A DNA stretch of 64,000 nt from Deltaproteobacteria bacterium (GTDB lineage: Bacteria; Desulfobacterota; Binatia; Binatales; Binataceae). The position numbers and the translations under genes are program-made. The notes under the pieces were generated by a model. The model was not told the DNA's origin, searched no databases, and was given only the letters and a program-made list of their open reading frames with translations. Within the stretch, counting starts at the first letter, position 1. Each line of letters starts with the position of its first letter. Location: contig JAJZAI010000010.1 in assembly GCA_021799495.1 (NCBI GenBank), positions 1 through 64,000 on the forward strand. Reading direction: 5' to 3'. Positions 43,301 through 54,561 of the stretch are shown here, piece by piece.

Positions 43301-44164
43301 ATGAAACATCCCCATTCCGAAGATAATTCTCGAACCACGGGCGATCTGCCGGCCGTTCCGCTGACGCTGGAAGGCGCGGCGCTTCTGCATCAATTTTTCC
43401 GCATCCGCCGGCCACGATGGAATTCTTTGACCGTGAGCCGTCGCGCCGAAATCGTCGATCAGGCCGCGGACGCATTCGCGTCCATGGAGCGGCGCGAAGG
43501 CGGAAAAACCGCGCTCTTCTCGGAAATCGGACACAAGGGCGATCTGATTGCGGTTCATTTCCGGTCCGGGATGGAGGAACTCGACGCGGCGCAGCTCGAG
43601 GTCTCGCGGCTCGCGCTTTCCGAATTTCTCGAACCCGCTTCATCCTATGTCTCCGTGGTTGAAATCGGATTGTACGAAGCCTCGGTCAAATTGTATCGCG
43701 AACTCGCGGAGCGCGGCGTGGCGGCGCATTCGCCGCAATGGAACGACGCCGTGGCCGCGGCTCTGGCGGATCAGCGCGAAAAACTCGCGGCGCGCCTGTT
43801 TCCGCAAATTCCGGACCGTCGGTTTCTATGTTTTTATCCGATGAACAAGCGGCGTTCCGGCGCCGATAACTGGTATTCGCTGCCGATCGCCGAGCGTCAG
43901 CGCATGATGCGCGATCACGGCATGATCGGGCGGCGTTACGCCGGCCAGATCACGCAGGTGATTTCGGGTTCGATCGGTTTCGACGATTGGGAATGGGGCG
44001 TTGATCTGTTCGCCGACGATCCGCTGGTCTTCAAAAAACTCGTGTACGAGATGCGGTTTGACGAATCGAGCGCCCGTTACGCCGAATTCGGGCCGTTCTT
44101 CGTCGGCGTGCGGCTGGCCGCGAATGATCTCGGCCGTATCCTGGCCACGCCCGAAGATCGCTGA
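43301..44164 (+). CDS. hemQ: Chlorite dismutase family / coproheme decarboxylase-like protein (HemQ)
   Basis: FLCFYPMNKRRSGADNWYSLPIAERQRMMRDHGMIGRRYAGQITQVISGSIGFDDWEWGVDLFADDPLVFKKLVYEMRFDESSARYAEFGPFFVG. Confidence 0.92.
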   Translation: MKHPHSEDNSRTTGDLPAVPLTLEGAALLHQFFRIRRPRWNSLTVSRRAEIVDQAADAFASMERREGGKTALFSEIGHKGDLIAVHFRSGMEELDAAQLEVSRLALSEFLEPASSYVSVVEIGLYEASVKLYRELAERGVAAHSPQWNDAVAAALADQREKLAARLFPQIPDRRFLCFYPMNKRRSGADNWYSLPIAERQRMMRDHGMIGRRYAGQITQVISGSIGFDDWEWGVDLFADDPLVFKKLVYEMRFDESSARYAEFGPFFVGVRLAANDLGRILATPEDR

Positions 44165-44228
44165 CGGAATCAGGCGCCGCGGTTTGCTTTTCCCGCTCCG
44201 CGCCCTTGATTAGTCGATTTAGCCGCGT

Positions 44229-44459
44229 TCAGGCCGGATTGATCCTGGACAATGCGTCTTCGACCTCGCCGTCAACCGGAAAGCGCCCGGTTTGTGCTTT
44301 CGAATAAATCAGCGATCCGTCCACGATCACGTCGAACTGGCCGGTGCGGCCTGGCTTGATTTCGGTCGGCTGATTAAACCGCTTTGCGATGCTGGCGGCC
44401 AGACTGGCCGCGCGAGGTTTATACCCTCAGGGAACGCAGTACAGAATCTCGATCTTCAT
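44229..44459 (-). CDS. SelW/Rdx-like selenoprotein (CxxU), TGA at 44427-44429 read as Sec; 76 aa
   Basis: MKIEILYCVPUGYKPRAASLAASIAKRFNQPTEIKPGRTGQFDVIVDGSLIYSKAQTGRFPVDGEVEDALSRINPA*; Rdx fold signature with CxxU in place of CxxC; not in the ORF track. Confidence 0.88.
44395..44411 (-). promoter_or_regulatory. Putative bacterial SECIS hairpin in the SelW-like gene
   Basis: On the minus strand GCGGCCA-GTC-TGGCCGC, perfect 7-bp stem; loop GU at +23/+24 after UGA. Confidence 0.7.
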
Positions 44460-44513
44460 GATCCAAGCGTAGGGTCGCCGGTGCGGCGATGCAACCGGCG
44501 CGCACCCTGCCGA

Positions 44514-45077
44514 TTATTTGCCGTTCGGCAGATCGACGAACACTGCCGCCGCCACCACCGAAGTCCATAACCCGTCGCGATCTCCGATCGCCGATTGCGT
44601 GACGTTGCGCGTCGAGACGATCTTGTCGGAGACGCGCCAGATATCCTTGCGCTCGTCGTAGCTGGCGTTGGGATCGAAGTCCACGCCGAGAATCGTCGCC
44701 AGCATCATCGCGGCCAGATCTTCTGCGTAATCGCCCGCCTTCTGTTCGGTTTCGCCGAAGCTGTGATGTTCCGACAGATAGCCGTAATGGCGGGGATCGG
44801 CGGGAATGGCCACCCCGACCGATGCCGCGCACAGCCGATGCGGCTCGTACGTCGCGTTGTCGCTCATCACGGCGAATACGATCTGTCCCGGCTTCAGGTA
44901 GCGCAGCCCCTCTTGCGGCGTAATCAGCTTGCAGTTCGGCGGGAAAATCGACTTCACGCGCACGAGATTGAATTCCGCGATTTGCGCGGACCGCAGCGAA
45001 AGCTCGAATGCCGTCAGCTTCTCGCGATGTCGGCCGACGCCCTTGGTCAGAAACACCCCTTTCGGAAAAGGACCCAT
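44514..45077 (-). CDS. Pyruvoyl-dependent arginine decarboxylase
   Basis: FLTKGVGRHREKLTAFELSLRSAQIAEFNLVRVKSIFPPNCKLI...GVAIPADPRHYGYLSEHHSFGETEQKAGDYAEDLAAMMLATILG. Confidence 0.93.
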   Translation of the reverse strand: MGPFPKGVFLTKGVGRHREKLTAFELSLRSAQIAEFNLVRVKSIFPPNCKLITPQEGLRYLKPGQIVFAVMSDNATYEPHRLCAASVGVAIPADPRHYGYLSEHHSFGETEQKAGDYAEDLAAMMLATILGVDFDPNASYDERKDIWRVSDKIVSTRNVTQSAIGDRDGLWTSVVAAAVFVDLPNGK

Positions 45078-45202
45078 CTATCTCGTCTCTCCGTATGCGC
45101 GCGACCGTCCGCAAGCGCAATGATGCGCCTTCATTATCCTGACGGCGGCCCGCAAGAAAAGTCCGTGTGACGGCAAACTTCGTTCGACGCGTTACGAACT
45201 CG

Positions 45203-46876
45203 TTAAACTTCGTTGCTCGGATGATACTCGCCGAACACGCGTCGCATCGCGTCCGCAATTTCACCCAGGGTCGCGTAGGAACGCACCGCGTCGATAATCG
45301 GCGGCATCAGGTTGCCGCCTTCGCGCGCGCTCCGCTCCACCCGATCGAGCGCGGCGGCCGCCGCCGGTTGCGATCGCTCCGCCCGCACCCGCTCGATGCG
45401 CGCGCGCTGCTTTTCCTCGGTCGCCGGATTCACCTTCAGGATATCGCCCGCGGGCGCGTCGCCGGTGGTGAATTCGTTCACGCCCACGATGATCCGCGCC
45501 CTGGTCTCGATCTCGCGCTGATAAGCATACGCGGCGTTATGGATTTCGCGCTGCTGAAAGGCGCGTTCGATTCCCGCGACCGCTCCGCCAAGGTCGTCGA
45601 TCGTGTTCAGATACTCGTTGGCCTTCTTTTCCAGTTCCGCGGTCAGCGTCTCGATGTAATACGATCCGCCCAGCGGATCGATCGTGTCGGTCACGTCGGA
45701 TTCGTGCGCAATCACCTGCTGCGTGCGCAGCGCCAGCAGCACCGAATTTTCCGTCGGCAGCGCCAGCGCCTCGTCCCTGGAATTCGTGTGCAGCGATTGC
45801 GCTCCGCCGAGCACGGCGGCGAGTGCCTGCAGCGTCACTCGCACGACGTTGTTCTCGACCTGCTGCGCGGTCAGGGTCGAACCTGCCGTCTGCGCGTGGA
45901 ACCGCATTATCATCGAACGCTCGTCCTTCGCGCCGAAGCGTTCTTTCATGATCCGCGCCCACATCCGGCGCGCCGCCCGGTATTTCGCGATTTCCTCGAA
46001 GAAATTGTTGTGGACGTTGAAGAAGAACGACAGCCGGCTCGCGAAGTCATCCACCTTCAGCCCCGCCTTCACCGCCGCTTCGACGTACGCGATTCCGTCG
46101 GCCAGCGTGAACGCCAGCTCCTGCGCGGCGGTCGAGCCCGCTTCGCGAATATGGTAGCCCGAGATCGAAATCGTGTTCCAGTTCGGAACTTCCTTGCTCG
46201 CGAACTCGAAAATATCCGTGATTACCCGCATCGATCCGCGCGGCGGGTAAATATAGGTGCCGCGCGCGATATATTCCTTGAGGATGTCGTTCTGGATCGT
46301 GCCGTTGACCTTGCCCCACGGCACGCCGCGTTTTTCCGCGACCGCCAGATAGAGCGCCAGCAGCGTCGATGCGGTCGCGTTGATCGTCATAGACGTGGAA
46401 ATCTTGTCGAGCGGCAGTTCCGCCAGCAGGGTTTCCATGTCGGCCAGCGACGCGATCGACACCCCGACGCGCCCGACCTCGCCGCGCGCCAGCGGATGGT
46501 CCGGGTCGCGGCCCATCTGCGTCGGCAAATCGAACGCGACCGAAAGGCCGGTCTGGCCGTTGGCGAACAGGTAGCGGTAGCGTCGGTTCGATTCCTCGGC
46601 GTCGCCGAAACCCGCATACTGGCGCATCGTCCACAGCCGCCCGCGATACATCGTCGGCTGCACGCCGCGCGTGAACGGATATTCGCCCGGAAACCCCAGG
46701 TCGCTAAGGAAATCGAAACCGTTCAGATCCCCCGGATCGTATTCGCGCTTGATCTCGATTCCCGAACTCGTCGCGAACCTGTCGCGCCGCTCGCCGCCGC
46801 GTTTCAGCGCCGGCGCCACGCGCTTTTCCTCCCAATCCTTCCGCGCTTCAGCCAGCGTGCGTTCCCGCTCAGCCAT
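45203..46876 (-). CDS. Methylmalonyl-CoA mutase large (catalytic) subunit
   Basis: [65 protein letters not shown]; no B12-binding domain in this ORF. Confidence 0.96.
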   Translation of the reverse strand: MAERERTLAEARKDWEEKRVAPALKRGGERRDRFATSSGIEIKREYDPGDLNGFDFLSDLGFPGEYPFTRGVQPTMYRGRLWTMRQYAGFGDAEESNRRYRYLFANGQTGLSVAFDLPTQMGRDPDHPLARGEVGRVGVSIASLADMETLLAELPLDKISTSMTINATASTLLALYLAVAEKRGVPWGKVNGTIQNDILKEYIARGTYIYPPRGSMRVITDIFEFASKEVPNWNTISISGYHIREAGSTAAQELAFTLADGIAYVEAAVKAGLKVDDFASRLSFFFNVHNNFFEEIAKYRAARRMWARIMKERFGAKDERSMIMRFHAQTAGSTLTAQQVENNVVRVTLQALAAVLGGAQSLHTNSRDEALALPTENSVLLALRTQQVIAHESDVTDTIDPLGGSYYIETLTAELEKKANEYLNTIDDLGGAVAGIERAFQQREIHNAAYAYQREIETRARIIVGVNEFTTGDAPAGDILKVNPATEEKQRARIERVRAERSQPAAAAALDRVERSAREGGNLMPPIIDAVRSYATLGEIADAMRRVFGEYHPSNEV

Positions 46877-46893
46877 GGTTCTCGCCTCGCCGC

Positions 46894-47403
46894 CTATTCG
46901 ACCACGACCAGCAGTTCGCCTTTTTCGACGGTCTGGCCAGGTTTTACCTTGATTTCGGCGATCTTGCCGGCCTTGGGCGATTTCAGTTCGTTCTCCATCT
47001 TCATCGCCTCGACCACGACGATTCCCTGGTGCGCCGCGACCTCGTCGCCGACCGCGACCAGCACGTTCACCACCCGTCCCGGCATCATCGCCTTGAGTTC
47101 GGCGCGTCCGCCCGCATGCTCGCGCGCCGCGCCGCCATGATGGCGTTTGCGGGCGGCGTCCGCCAGCCCGACCCGCGTCGCGCCCCGGCGCGACGCCACG
47201 ACCATCTCGTCGCCGTCGCGGGCGACGTCGAAATCGAACGATCGCCGCTCCAGCAGAATCGAGTACGACGAGGGGCCGACCTGCCGCACGTCCACTTCGA
47301 AATCCCGCCCGCCAATCCCGAGGCGCAGCGTATGCGCCGCAAGTTCTTCGACTTCAATCTGATGTTCGGCGTCGCCCAGCGTCGCCACGAATCGCGTCGG
47401 CAT
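46894..47403 (-). CDS. Biotinyl carrier domain protein (acyl-CoA carboxylase BCCP)
   Basis: [67 protein letters not shown]. Confidence 0.95.
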   Translation of the reverse strand: MPTRFVATLGDAEHQIEVEELAAHTLRLGIGGRDFEVDVRQVGPSSYSILLERRSFDFDVARDGDEMVVASRRGATRVGLADAARKRHHGGAAREHAGGRAELKAMMPGRVVNVLVAVGDEVAAHQGIVVVEAMKMENELKSPKAGKIAEIKVKPGQTVEKGELLVVVE

Positions 47404-47427
47404 CGTGCCGTCTTCTCCTTGCCCGTT

Positions 47428-48948
47428 CTAGCGCCGCAGCATGTCGAGGCGGCCGAGTATCTTCCACGGCGAAACCGCGCCGCCCGCCGCCGGCGCCGCC
47501 ATCGGCTGCGCGGCCGGCGCGCCGTTATGGCCGTTGCGATACGCCATCACGGCCGCCGCCAGCAGCGCCGCCAGATGCGCGTCGTCGCCGCCTTTGGCGG
47601 CTTCAGGGCGGTATTCCTGATTGATGAAATTGGTGTCGAAATCTCCCGCGATAAAGCGCGGATGCTCGACGATCCAGCGATGGAAATCCAGGTTCGTGGT
47701 CAGGGCTCCGGTTACCACGAACTCGCCCAGCGCGCGCCGCATCCGCCCGATTGCCTCGTTCCGATCGCGGCCCCACGCCACCAGCTTCGCGATCATCGGA
47801 TCGTAAAAGAGCGAGACCTCCGCTCCTTCATAGACGCCCGCGTCAACCCTAACGCCGGGACCGTCCGGCAGCCGCATCGTTTCGATCTTGCCGGGCGCCG
47901 GCACGAAGCCCGCCGCCGGATTCTCGGCGTAAATCCGGCACTCCAGCGCCCATCCGCGCTGCGCCAAATCGTTCTGCCTGAACGGCAGCGGCATCCCCGC
48001 CGCGACTTCGATCTGCGCCTTCACCAGATCGATCCCCGTGACCATCTCGGTCACCGGATGCTCCACCTGAATGCGCGTGTTCATTTCGAGGAAGTAGAAA
48101 TTCCGCTCGGCGTCGGCGAGAAATTCGATCGTGCCCGCGCCGACGTAGCCGACGGCGCGCGCCGCCCGCACCGCGACCTCGCCCATCTCGCGGCGCATTG
48201 CCGGCGTGATAAACGGCGACGGCGATTCCTCGACCACCTTCTGATGGCGCCGCTGGATCGAGCATTCGCGTTCGAACAGATGCACCGTTTCGCCGAGCGT
48301 GTCGGCGAACACCTGCACTTCGATATGGCGCGGCCGGTTCAGATATTTCTCGACGTAGAACCGCCCGTCGCCGAACGACGATTTGGCTTCGCTCGCGACC
48401 GTGCGCACCGCCGAGGCGAGGTCCTTGTCGTTCTCGATCATGCGCATTCCTTTGCCGCCGCCGCCGGCCGCCGCTTTCAGCATGATCGGAAAACCGACTT
48501 TCTTCGCGATCGCGCGCACCTCATCTTCCGTTTCAAGGGTGTCGGGCGATCCCGGCGTCACCGGCACGCCGGCCGCCGACATCAGCTTGCGCGCCTCGAC
48601 CTTGTCGCCCATTTTCTCGATCGCCTCGGGCGGCGGTCCGATGAACGTGATTCCCGCCTTCGCGACGGCGCGCGAAAACCCCGCGTTTTCGGAGAAGAAG
48701 CCGTACCCCGGATGGATCGCGTCAGCGCCGGTCGCGCGGGCGGCGTCGAGAATCCGTTCGATATTCAAATAGCTCTCGCGCGCCGGCGCCGGCCCCACCG
48801 CGACCGCGTAGTCGGCCTCGCGAACGTGCAAGGCCGCCCGATCCGCCTCCGAGTACACGGCGACCGACTCGATTCCCAAATCGCGGCAGGCGCGAATCAC
48901 GCGCACCGCGATTTCGCCGCGGTTCGCAATCAAAATTCTCTTGAACAT
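47428..48948 (-). CDS. accC: Acetyl/propionyl-CoA carboxylase biotin carboxylase subunit
   Basis: MFKRILIANRGEIAVRVIRACRDLGIESVAVYSEADRAALHVREADYAV. Confidence 0.97.
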   Translation of the reverse strand: MFKRILIANRGEIAVRVIRACRDLGIESVAVYSEADRAALHVREADYAVAVGPAPARESYLNIERILDAARATGADAIHPGYGFFSENAGFSRAVAKAGITFIGPPPEAIEKMGDKVEARKLMSAAGVPVTPGSPDTLETEDEVRAIAKKVGFPIMLKAAAGGGGKGMRMIENDKDLASAVRTVASEAKSSFGDGRFYVEKYLNRPRHIEVQVFADTLGETVHLFERECSIQRRHQKVVEESPSPFITPAMRREMGEVAVRAARAVGYVGAGTIEFLADAERNFYFLEMNTRIQVEHPVTEMVTGIDLVKAQIEVAAGMPLPFRQNDLAQRGWALECRIYAENPAAGFVPAPGKIETMRLPDGPGVRVDAGVYEGAEVSLFYDPMIAKLVAWGRDRNEAIGRMRRALGEFVVTGALTTNLDFHRWIVEHPRFIAGDFDTNFINQEYRPEAAKGGDDAHLAALLAAAVMAYRNGHNGAPAAQPMAAPAAGGAVSPWKILGRLDMLRR

Positions 48949-48997
48949 CAGTTCTGGCCCGATTTTCCTCGAATTGCGCGGCGCCATCCGCGCCGTT

Positions 48998-50548
48998 TTA
49001 CAGCGGTATGTTGCCGTGTTTGCGCGGCGGATTTTTCTCGCGCTTGTTCTCCAGCGCCTTCAGCGAAGCGATCAGCCGCGGCCGCGTGTCGCGCGGCATA
49101 ATCACCTCGTCGATATAGCCCAGCTCGGCGGCCTTGAACGGATTTGCGAAGGTCCGCCGGTATTCCTCGACCAGCCGCGCCTTTTCGGCGGCCGGATCCG
49201 CGGCTTTCTCGATCTGCCCGCGGAAAATAATGTTGACGGCGCCGTCCGGCCCCATCACCGCGATCTCCGAGGTCGGCCACGCGAAATTGAAATCGCCGCG
49301 GATGTGCTTCGACGACATCACGTCGTACGCGCCGCCATAGGCCTTGCGCGTGATCACCGTCACCTTCGGCACGGTCGCCTCGCAGAAGGCGTAGAGCAGC
49401 TTGGCGCCGTGCCGGATAATTCCGCCGAACTCCTGCGCCGTGCCCGGCAGGAATCCCGGCACGTCCACGAAGGTCACCAGCGGTATATTGAAACAATCGC
49501 AAAAGCGCACGAAGCGCGCGCCCTTGACCGACGCGTCGATATCGAGGCATCCCGCCAGATAACCCGGCTGGTTCGCGACCACGCCCACCGCGTAGCCGCC
49601 CAGATGCGCGAAACCGATCAGCATGTTCTGCGCCCAGTCGGGCTGAATCTCGAAAAAATGCCCGTCGTCCACGACCCGCGTGATCACGTCGCGCATGTCG
49701 TACGGCCTGTTCGGATTTTCCGGCACGATCGAATCGAGCGCGTCGTCGCGCCGGCCCGGATCGTCGCCGGTCGGTTTGAACGGCGGGTCCTCGACGTTGT
49801 TCGACGGCATGTAGGAGAGCAGCTCGCGAATCGTCAGCAGCGCCGCTTCGTCGTCGGGCGCCTCCAGATGGCATACGCCGGACTTCATCGAATGCGTGTC
49901 GGCGCCGCCCAGCGCCTGCATCGTGACCTCTTCGTGCGTGGTCGCCTTGATCACGTCGGGCCCCGTGATGAACATGTAGGAGGTGTCGCGTACCATCACG
50001 ATAAAGTCGGTCATCGCCGGCGAATAGACCGCGCCGCCCGCGCACGGTCCCATGATCGCCGAGATCTGCGGCACCACCCCCGACGAGAGCACGTTGCGCA
50101 GGAAAATATCGGCGTAACCGGCGAGCGAAACCACGCCCTCCTGAATCCGCGCGCCGCCCGAGTCGTTGATCCCGATCACCGGGCATCCCGACTTCGTCGC
50201 AAGGTCCATCACCTTGCAGACTTTTTCGGCGAAGGCCCCCGAAAGGCTGCCGCCGAAGACCGTGAAGTCCTGCGAAAAGACGCACACCTGCCGGCCGTCG
50301 ATCATGCCGTAGCCGGTCACGACGCCGTCACCCGGAATCTTCCGCTCGCCCATCCCGAAATCGTCGCAGCGATGCGTTTTGAATTTGTCGAGTTCGACAA
50401 ACGAACCGGGGTCGAGCAGAAAATCGATTCTTTCGCGCGCGGTCATGCGGCCGCCTTCGCGCTGGCGCTTGAGCCGCTCGGCGCCGCCGCCGCTTTCGGC
50501 CTGGCGCGTCAATTCCTGGATTCGTTCGATGTTTTCTTTTAATCCCAT
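48998..50548 (-). CDS. Acyl-CoA (propionyl-CoA) carboxylase carboxyltransferase beta subunit
   Basis: [47 protein letters not shown]...[30 protein letters not shown]. Confidence 0.97.
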   Translation of the reverse strand: MGLKENIERIQELTRQAESGGGAERLKRQREGGRMTARERIDFLLDPGSFVELDKFKTHRCDDFGMGERKIPGDGVVTGYGMIDGRQVCVFSQDFTVFGGSLSGAFAEKVCKVMDLATKSGCPVIGINDSGGARIQEGVVSLAGYADIFLRNVLSSGVVPQISAIMGPCAGGAVYSPAMTDFIVMVRDTSYMFITGPDVIKATTHEEVTMQALGGADTHSMKSGVCHLEAPDDEAALLTIRELLSYMPSNNVEDPPFKPTGDDPGRRDDALDSIVPENPNRPYDMRDVITRVVDDGHFFEIQPDWAQNMLIGFAHLGGYAVGVVANQPGYLAGCLDIDASVKGARFVRFCDCFNIPLVTFVDVPGFLPGTAQEFGGIIRHGAKLLYAFCEATVPKVTVITRKAYGGAYDVMSSKHIRGDFNFAWPTSEIAVMGPDGAVNIIFRGQIEKAADPAAEKARLVEEYRRTFANPFKAAELGYIDEVIMPRDTRPRLIASLKALENKREKNPPRKHGNIPL

Positions 50549-50686
50549 CAGCTAAACCGTCTATCCAGCGGACCGGTGATCGCGTCAGAATATGACGCAA
50601 CCCGAAAATATATCAATTGAGCGTATGGCGGCGAAACCCGTCCGCGCCGCTCGCCGCGCTGCGGATTTACCGGTATTTGAGGAGCA

Positions 50687-51219
50687 TGAACGACACCCTG
50701 AACAAGATTTTCGTCGCCTGCGGATGGCTCGCCGCGGGCGCAATCGGTATCCTCAGCACCGCTTATGTCGCCAGCGGCCCAGAAGGCGGCTACGCCAAAT
50801 ATTATGTCATCCCGATGATGTTCATCGTGCTGGCCTTCGGCATCTATCGCATCAGCCGGCTCTGCGCGCTTGCCGCGCTGATTGTTTTCGCCGGGTCTCG
50901 CTTCCTATTTTATTCCGCCGCGGTCAGCCGGCAGCATTCCGCTGTGGCCAGCCAGTCGCATTCCGCCGCGGTCAGCCGGCAGCATTCCGCTGTGGCCAGC
51001 CAGTCGCATTCCGCCGCGGTCAGCCAGCCTCATCCTGATGTGGCCAGCCAGCCTCATCCCGCTGCGGTCAGCCAGCAGCAGGCGCGCGAAGGTGATGTCG
51101 TGATCGGTTTCTGGATTTCCTCCGTCTCCCTGAGTCTGCTTCTGATGCTTGGCGCGGTTGGAACCGTCGCATGGCATGCGCGCCACCCCGAAGCCTCGGC
51201 TCCGACGTTTGAGTCCTAG
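50687..51219 (+). CDS. Hypothetical membrane protein with 8-aa tandem repeats
   Basis: MNDTLNKIFVACGWLAAGAIGILSTAYVASGPEGGYAKYYVIPMMFIVLAFGIYRISRL..., Ser/Gln/His repeat, second TM. Confidence 0.6.
50914..51081 (+). repeat. 24-bp tandem repeat (about 7 degenerate units, 48-bp higher-order period)
   Basis: tccgccgcggtcagccggcagcat / tccgctgtggccagccagtcgcat alternating; encodes SAAVSRQH/SAVASQSH. Confidence 0.9.
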
Positions 51220-51255
51220 AAAAGCTCTGCAAAAGGTCCATCCCGTCATTCTTGT

Positions 51256-52089
51256 ATGTTGGGTTTGTTAAAGAAGAAAGCAACGGGACGGGAGACCGTC
51301 GTCATTCGCGGTCGCAGGAAGCCGGCGTTCAGCAAGGTTCCCCGTCCGGCGCCGCAAGGGGCGAGGCAACCCGCACAGTCGCCCGGGCCAGGCGAGTCCG
51401 CATCGTGCGCAAAAATGGATGAAGCCCCAGCGGGTGGCGCGGCTGATGTGCGCGGCCGAGCTGCGCGGCGTGAGCCGGCGCAGTTGGATAACCACCACGG
51501 TGCGCGATCGTCACGCGCGCCCTGCGCTCGATCTGGCCGAGCGCGACTTCGCCGCCGCGGCGCCCAATCGGCTGTGGGTCGCCGACATCGCCTACATCCC
51601 GACCTGGGCGGGCTTCCTCTACTTGGCCGTGGTTCTCGACGCGTTCAGCCGCAGGATTGTCGGCTGGGCGATGGATACCAATCTCAGGACCGAGCTGGCG
51701 CCAAAGGCGCTCGACATGGCGCTCGGCCAACGACGCCCGGCCGGCGTGATTCATCATTCCGGCCAGGGCGGCCAATACACTTCAATTGCCTTTGGCAAGC
51801 GCTGCGCGCAGGCCGGAGTCCGGCCCTCGCTGGGTTAGGTCGGCGACTGCTCTTCGACAACGCCATGTGCGAGAGTTTCTTCGCCACCGTGGAATGCGAG
51901 CTGCTCAGCCGCCGGTGCTTCAAGACCCGGGCCGAGGCGCGGATGGCCGTCTTCGATTTCATCGAGGGCTGGTACAACCCCCATCGCCGCCACTCCGCCC
52001 TCAACTATCGCTCGCCCATCAACTACGAAAGGAGCCATTCAGCGCAGGCTCATTACCGCAGCCCAACACCGTCTACCGAAACGGGTTAA
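51256..52089 (+). mobile_element. IS3-family transposase (orfB, rve domain) pseudogene
   Basis: ERDFAAAAPNRLWVADIAYIPTWAGFLYLAVVLDAFSRRIVGWAMD (frame 1); nonsense and frameshift near 51835; DNAMCESFFATVECELLSRRCFKTRAEARMAVFDFIEGWYNPHRRHSALNYRSPINYE (frame 2). Confidence 0.88.
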
Positions 52090-52095
52090 CTCCAA

Positions 52096-52230
52096 CATCA
52101 CGAGCTGCCCAACTTCTGCCCGCGCGATTTCGGCCAGCTCAGCTATCAGGCGCGCCGCGCGCTGTGGCGCATGCGCCGACGCCCACCTCTGGTGCGGTCC
52201 TTCTGGCGGCAAGCAAGTCTGTCACTATGA
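52096..52230 (+). pseudogene. C-terminal tail of an IS630-like transposase
   Basis: Reads HHELPNFCPRDFGQLSYQARRALWRMRRRPPLVRSFWRQASLSL*; similar to IS630 transposase tails. Confidence 0.5.
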
Positions 52231-52347
52231 TATGCAGGCCTCAATAAGCTGAGGAACGCCTAACAAGTCGGCGACCCGTCGAATCGCGTTCACGATATCG
52301 GTCGTCGAGTAGTCGGTCAGGCGATCCAGTTCGAATTTAAAAGACAT
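52225..52347 (-). pseudogene. N-terminal fragment of a homing-endonuclease-associated-repeat / HNH-like protein
   Basis: MSFKFELDRLTDYSTTDIVNAIRRVADLLGVPQLIEACIS* resembles the start of such proteins, then truncated. Confidence 0.4.
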
Positions 52348-52616
52348 CGGGTTGCCGCGAAAAGAATGGTAGCGTAGCGATGTGCAACGCAGGATACTAC
52401 GAATCGCGTGATGCACAAAACCACGAAGAACAGGGACGGCAAGGAAAAAACGTGGGCATCCGCCACGCATAGTGGATTGAGATGATTGTTCTTTTCCACC
52501 ACCCGCCAGAAAGCAGGCGCCATACGTGAACGCCACGACACCGCCGGGAGGAGAAAGGGGCTATCGGATAGAAATCGGTCGTTCATCTCGAAGTCGCGGA
52601 CAGCGATGCTGCCGGA

Positions 52617-53134
<518 letters not shown>

Positions 53135-53483
53135 GCAGCGCCGATTTTGCGAGCGATTCCACGGGCTTGCGCCCGATCACTATGTCTGCACCCTAGGGTC
53201 TGAATCCATCGTTTTCCCGCATTTTTGCCGAGTAAGCCGCGCCGCCGCCAACGATTGACAATCACCGAGACGATGGACAGTGGAATGGCCCATCTGACGA
53301 GCAGCGTGGAGCGGACTCAACCCCTTCAAAAGAAGCAATCTGACATAACCGTGGCGGCGCTGGTAGAGGCGCCGCTCCCGGAATCGCGTGCGCCGAAGCG
53401 CGTCAAGTTGCGCGCCACGATAATGACGGCCGCGCGGACGGTCACGCCATGCGACCGCATCCGCGCGATTTTACGCGCTTGAT

Positions 53484-54461
53484 TCAGGCGCCGGCGCGCC
53501 GATTCCGGCGCAGTTCCGCCATCAGGCTGAACAACTCCGCGATCGGCGGCATCGGCGCCGCGCCTCCGGAAAACTCGCGATAGAGCGTGGCCACGTTCAC
53601 AACGATACGTTCGGCGTCGCCCCACGACTCGTAGTCGGCAAGCGAAATATCGCGCGCGGCGTCCGCGGCCGGCATCCCGGCGTCGAAGCGCCGACGCGCT
53701 TCGCGCTCGATGTACTCCAAATATCCTTTAACGGCCGCGACTCCGCGCTTGTCGGTAATCGGGCCGTGGCCGGGAACGACGGTTTCGAGATCGAGGTCGA
53801 GCATCAACTGGCAGGCCTTGATCCAGTTGCGAATCGGACCGGCCCAGATGATCGGATGGCCGCCGACGAACAGGATATCGCCGGTATAGACCACTCGATC
53901 GGCCGGAACGTAAGCGAGGACGTCTCCGCGCGTATGAGCGGGCCCAACCTCGATCAGACGCACCGTCTTGTCGCCGACGGGCACGTCTAGTTCTCCGCCG
54001 AAAGTTCGCGTCGGCATCGCGACGCTGATTCCCTCGAAATCGAAGGGGGCGAAAATTTCGGCGAAGAATTTTCCCGCCTCGCCCATCGCGGCGGCGTTGC
54101 GCTTGAAATTCGCGAGCCGGTCCGCGCCGCCATCATGCCGCATCTCCTCGTCGCAGGCGCGCGACGCGATTATTTCGGCCCCGGCGACCAATTCGTTCCC
54201 AAAAATGTGATCGCCGTTGGAATGCGTGTTGACCAGCGTGCCGATTTGCGCCGCCGCCTCCGGTTCGGCGCGCCGCATCGCCTCAAGCATCTCGCGGGTG
54301 AGCTTCAGGTCGAATAGCGTATCGACCAGCAGCGACTCGCCCGCCGAGACAACCAGTCCCGCGTTGCTCCATCCCCACGACCCGTCGGGCTGAAGATAGG
54401 CGTAGCACCCGTCGCCAAGGTCATGCAGTCCTTTGCTGTACGTCCATGCGCGCGCGCTCAT
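53484..54461 (-). CDS. MBL-fold metallo-hydrolase
   Basis: TLVNTHSNGDHIFGNELVAGAEIIAS...VEVGPAHTRGDVLAYVPADRVVYTGDILF-like motif. Confidence 0.92.
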   Translation of the reverse strand: MSARAWTYSKGLHDLGDGCYAYLQPDGSWGWSNAGLVVSAGESLLVDTLFDLKLTREMLEAMRRAEPEAAAQIGTLVNTHSNGDHIFGNELVAGAEIIASRACDEEMRHDGGADRLANFKRNAAAMGEAGKFFAEIFAPFDFEGISVAMPTRTFGGELDVPVGDKTVRLIEVGPAHTRGDVLAYVPADRVVYTGDILFVGGHPIIWAGPIRNWIKACQLMLDLDLETVVPGHGPITDKRGVAAVKGYLEYIEREARRRFDAGMPAADAARDISLADYESWGDAERIVVNVATLYREFSGGAAPMPPIAELFSLMAELRRNRRAGA

Positions 54462-54561
54462 CGATGACCCTCCATTGGCGGCCGGATGCGGTCCGCTCCG
54501 CACAGATAGCATCGGCCCGCCGTTCCCGCCAGAACGGATCGCGCGGCGCCGGCAGCGGCGG

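Noticed and set aside
45167-50542. Large plus-strand ORFs (657, 690 and 533 aa) over the mutase/carboxylase block
   Set aside because: Shadow ORFs opposite clear minus-strand enzymes.
50914-51081. CRISPR-like array
   Set aside because: Units are contiguous 24-bp coding repeats without spacers, keeping an 8-aa period.
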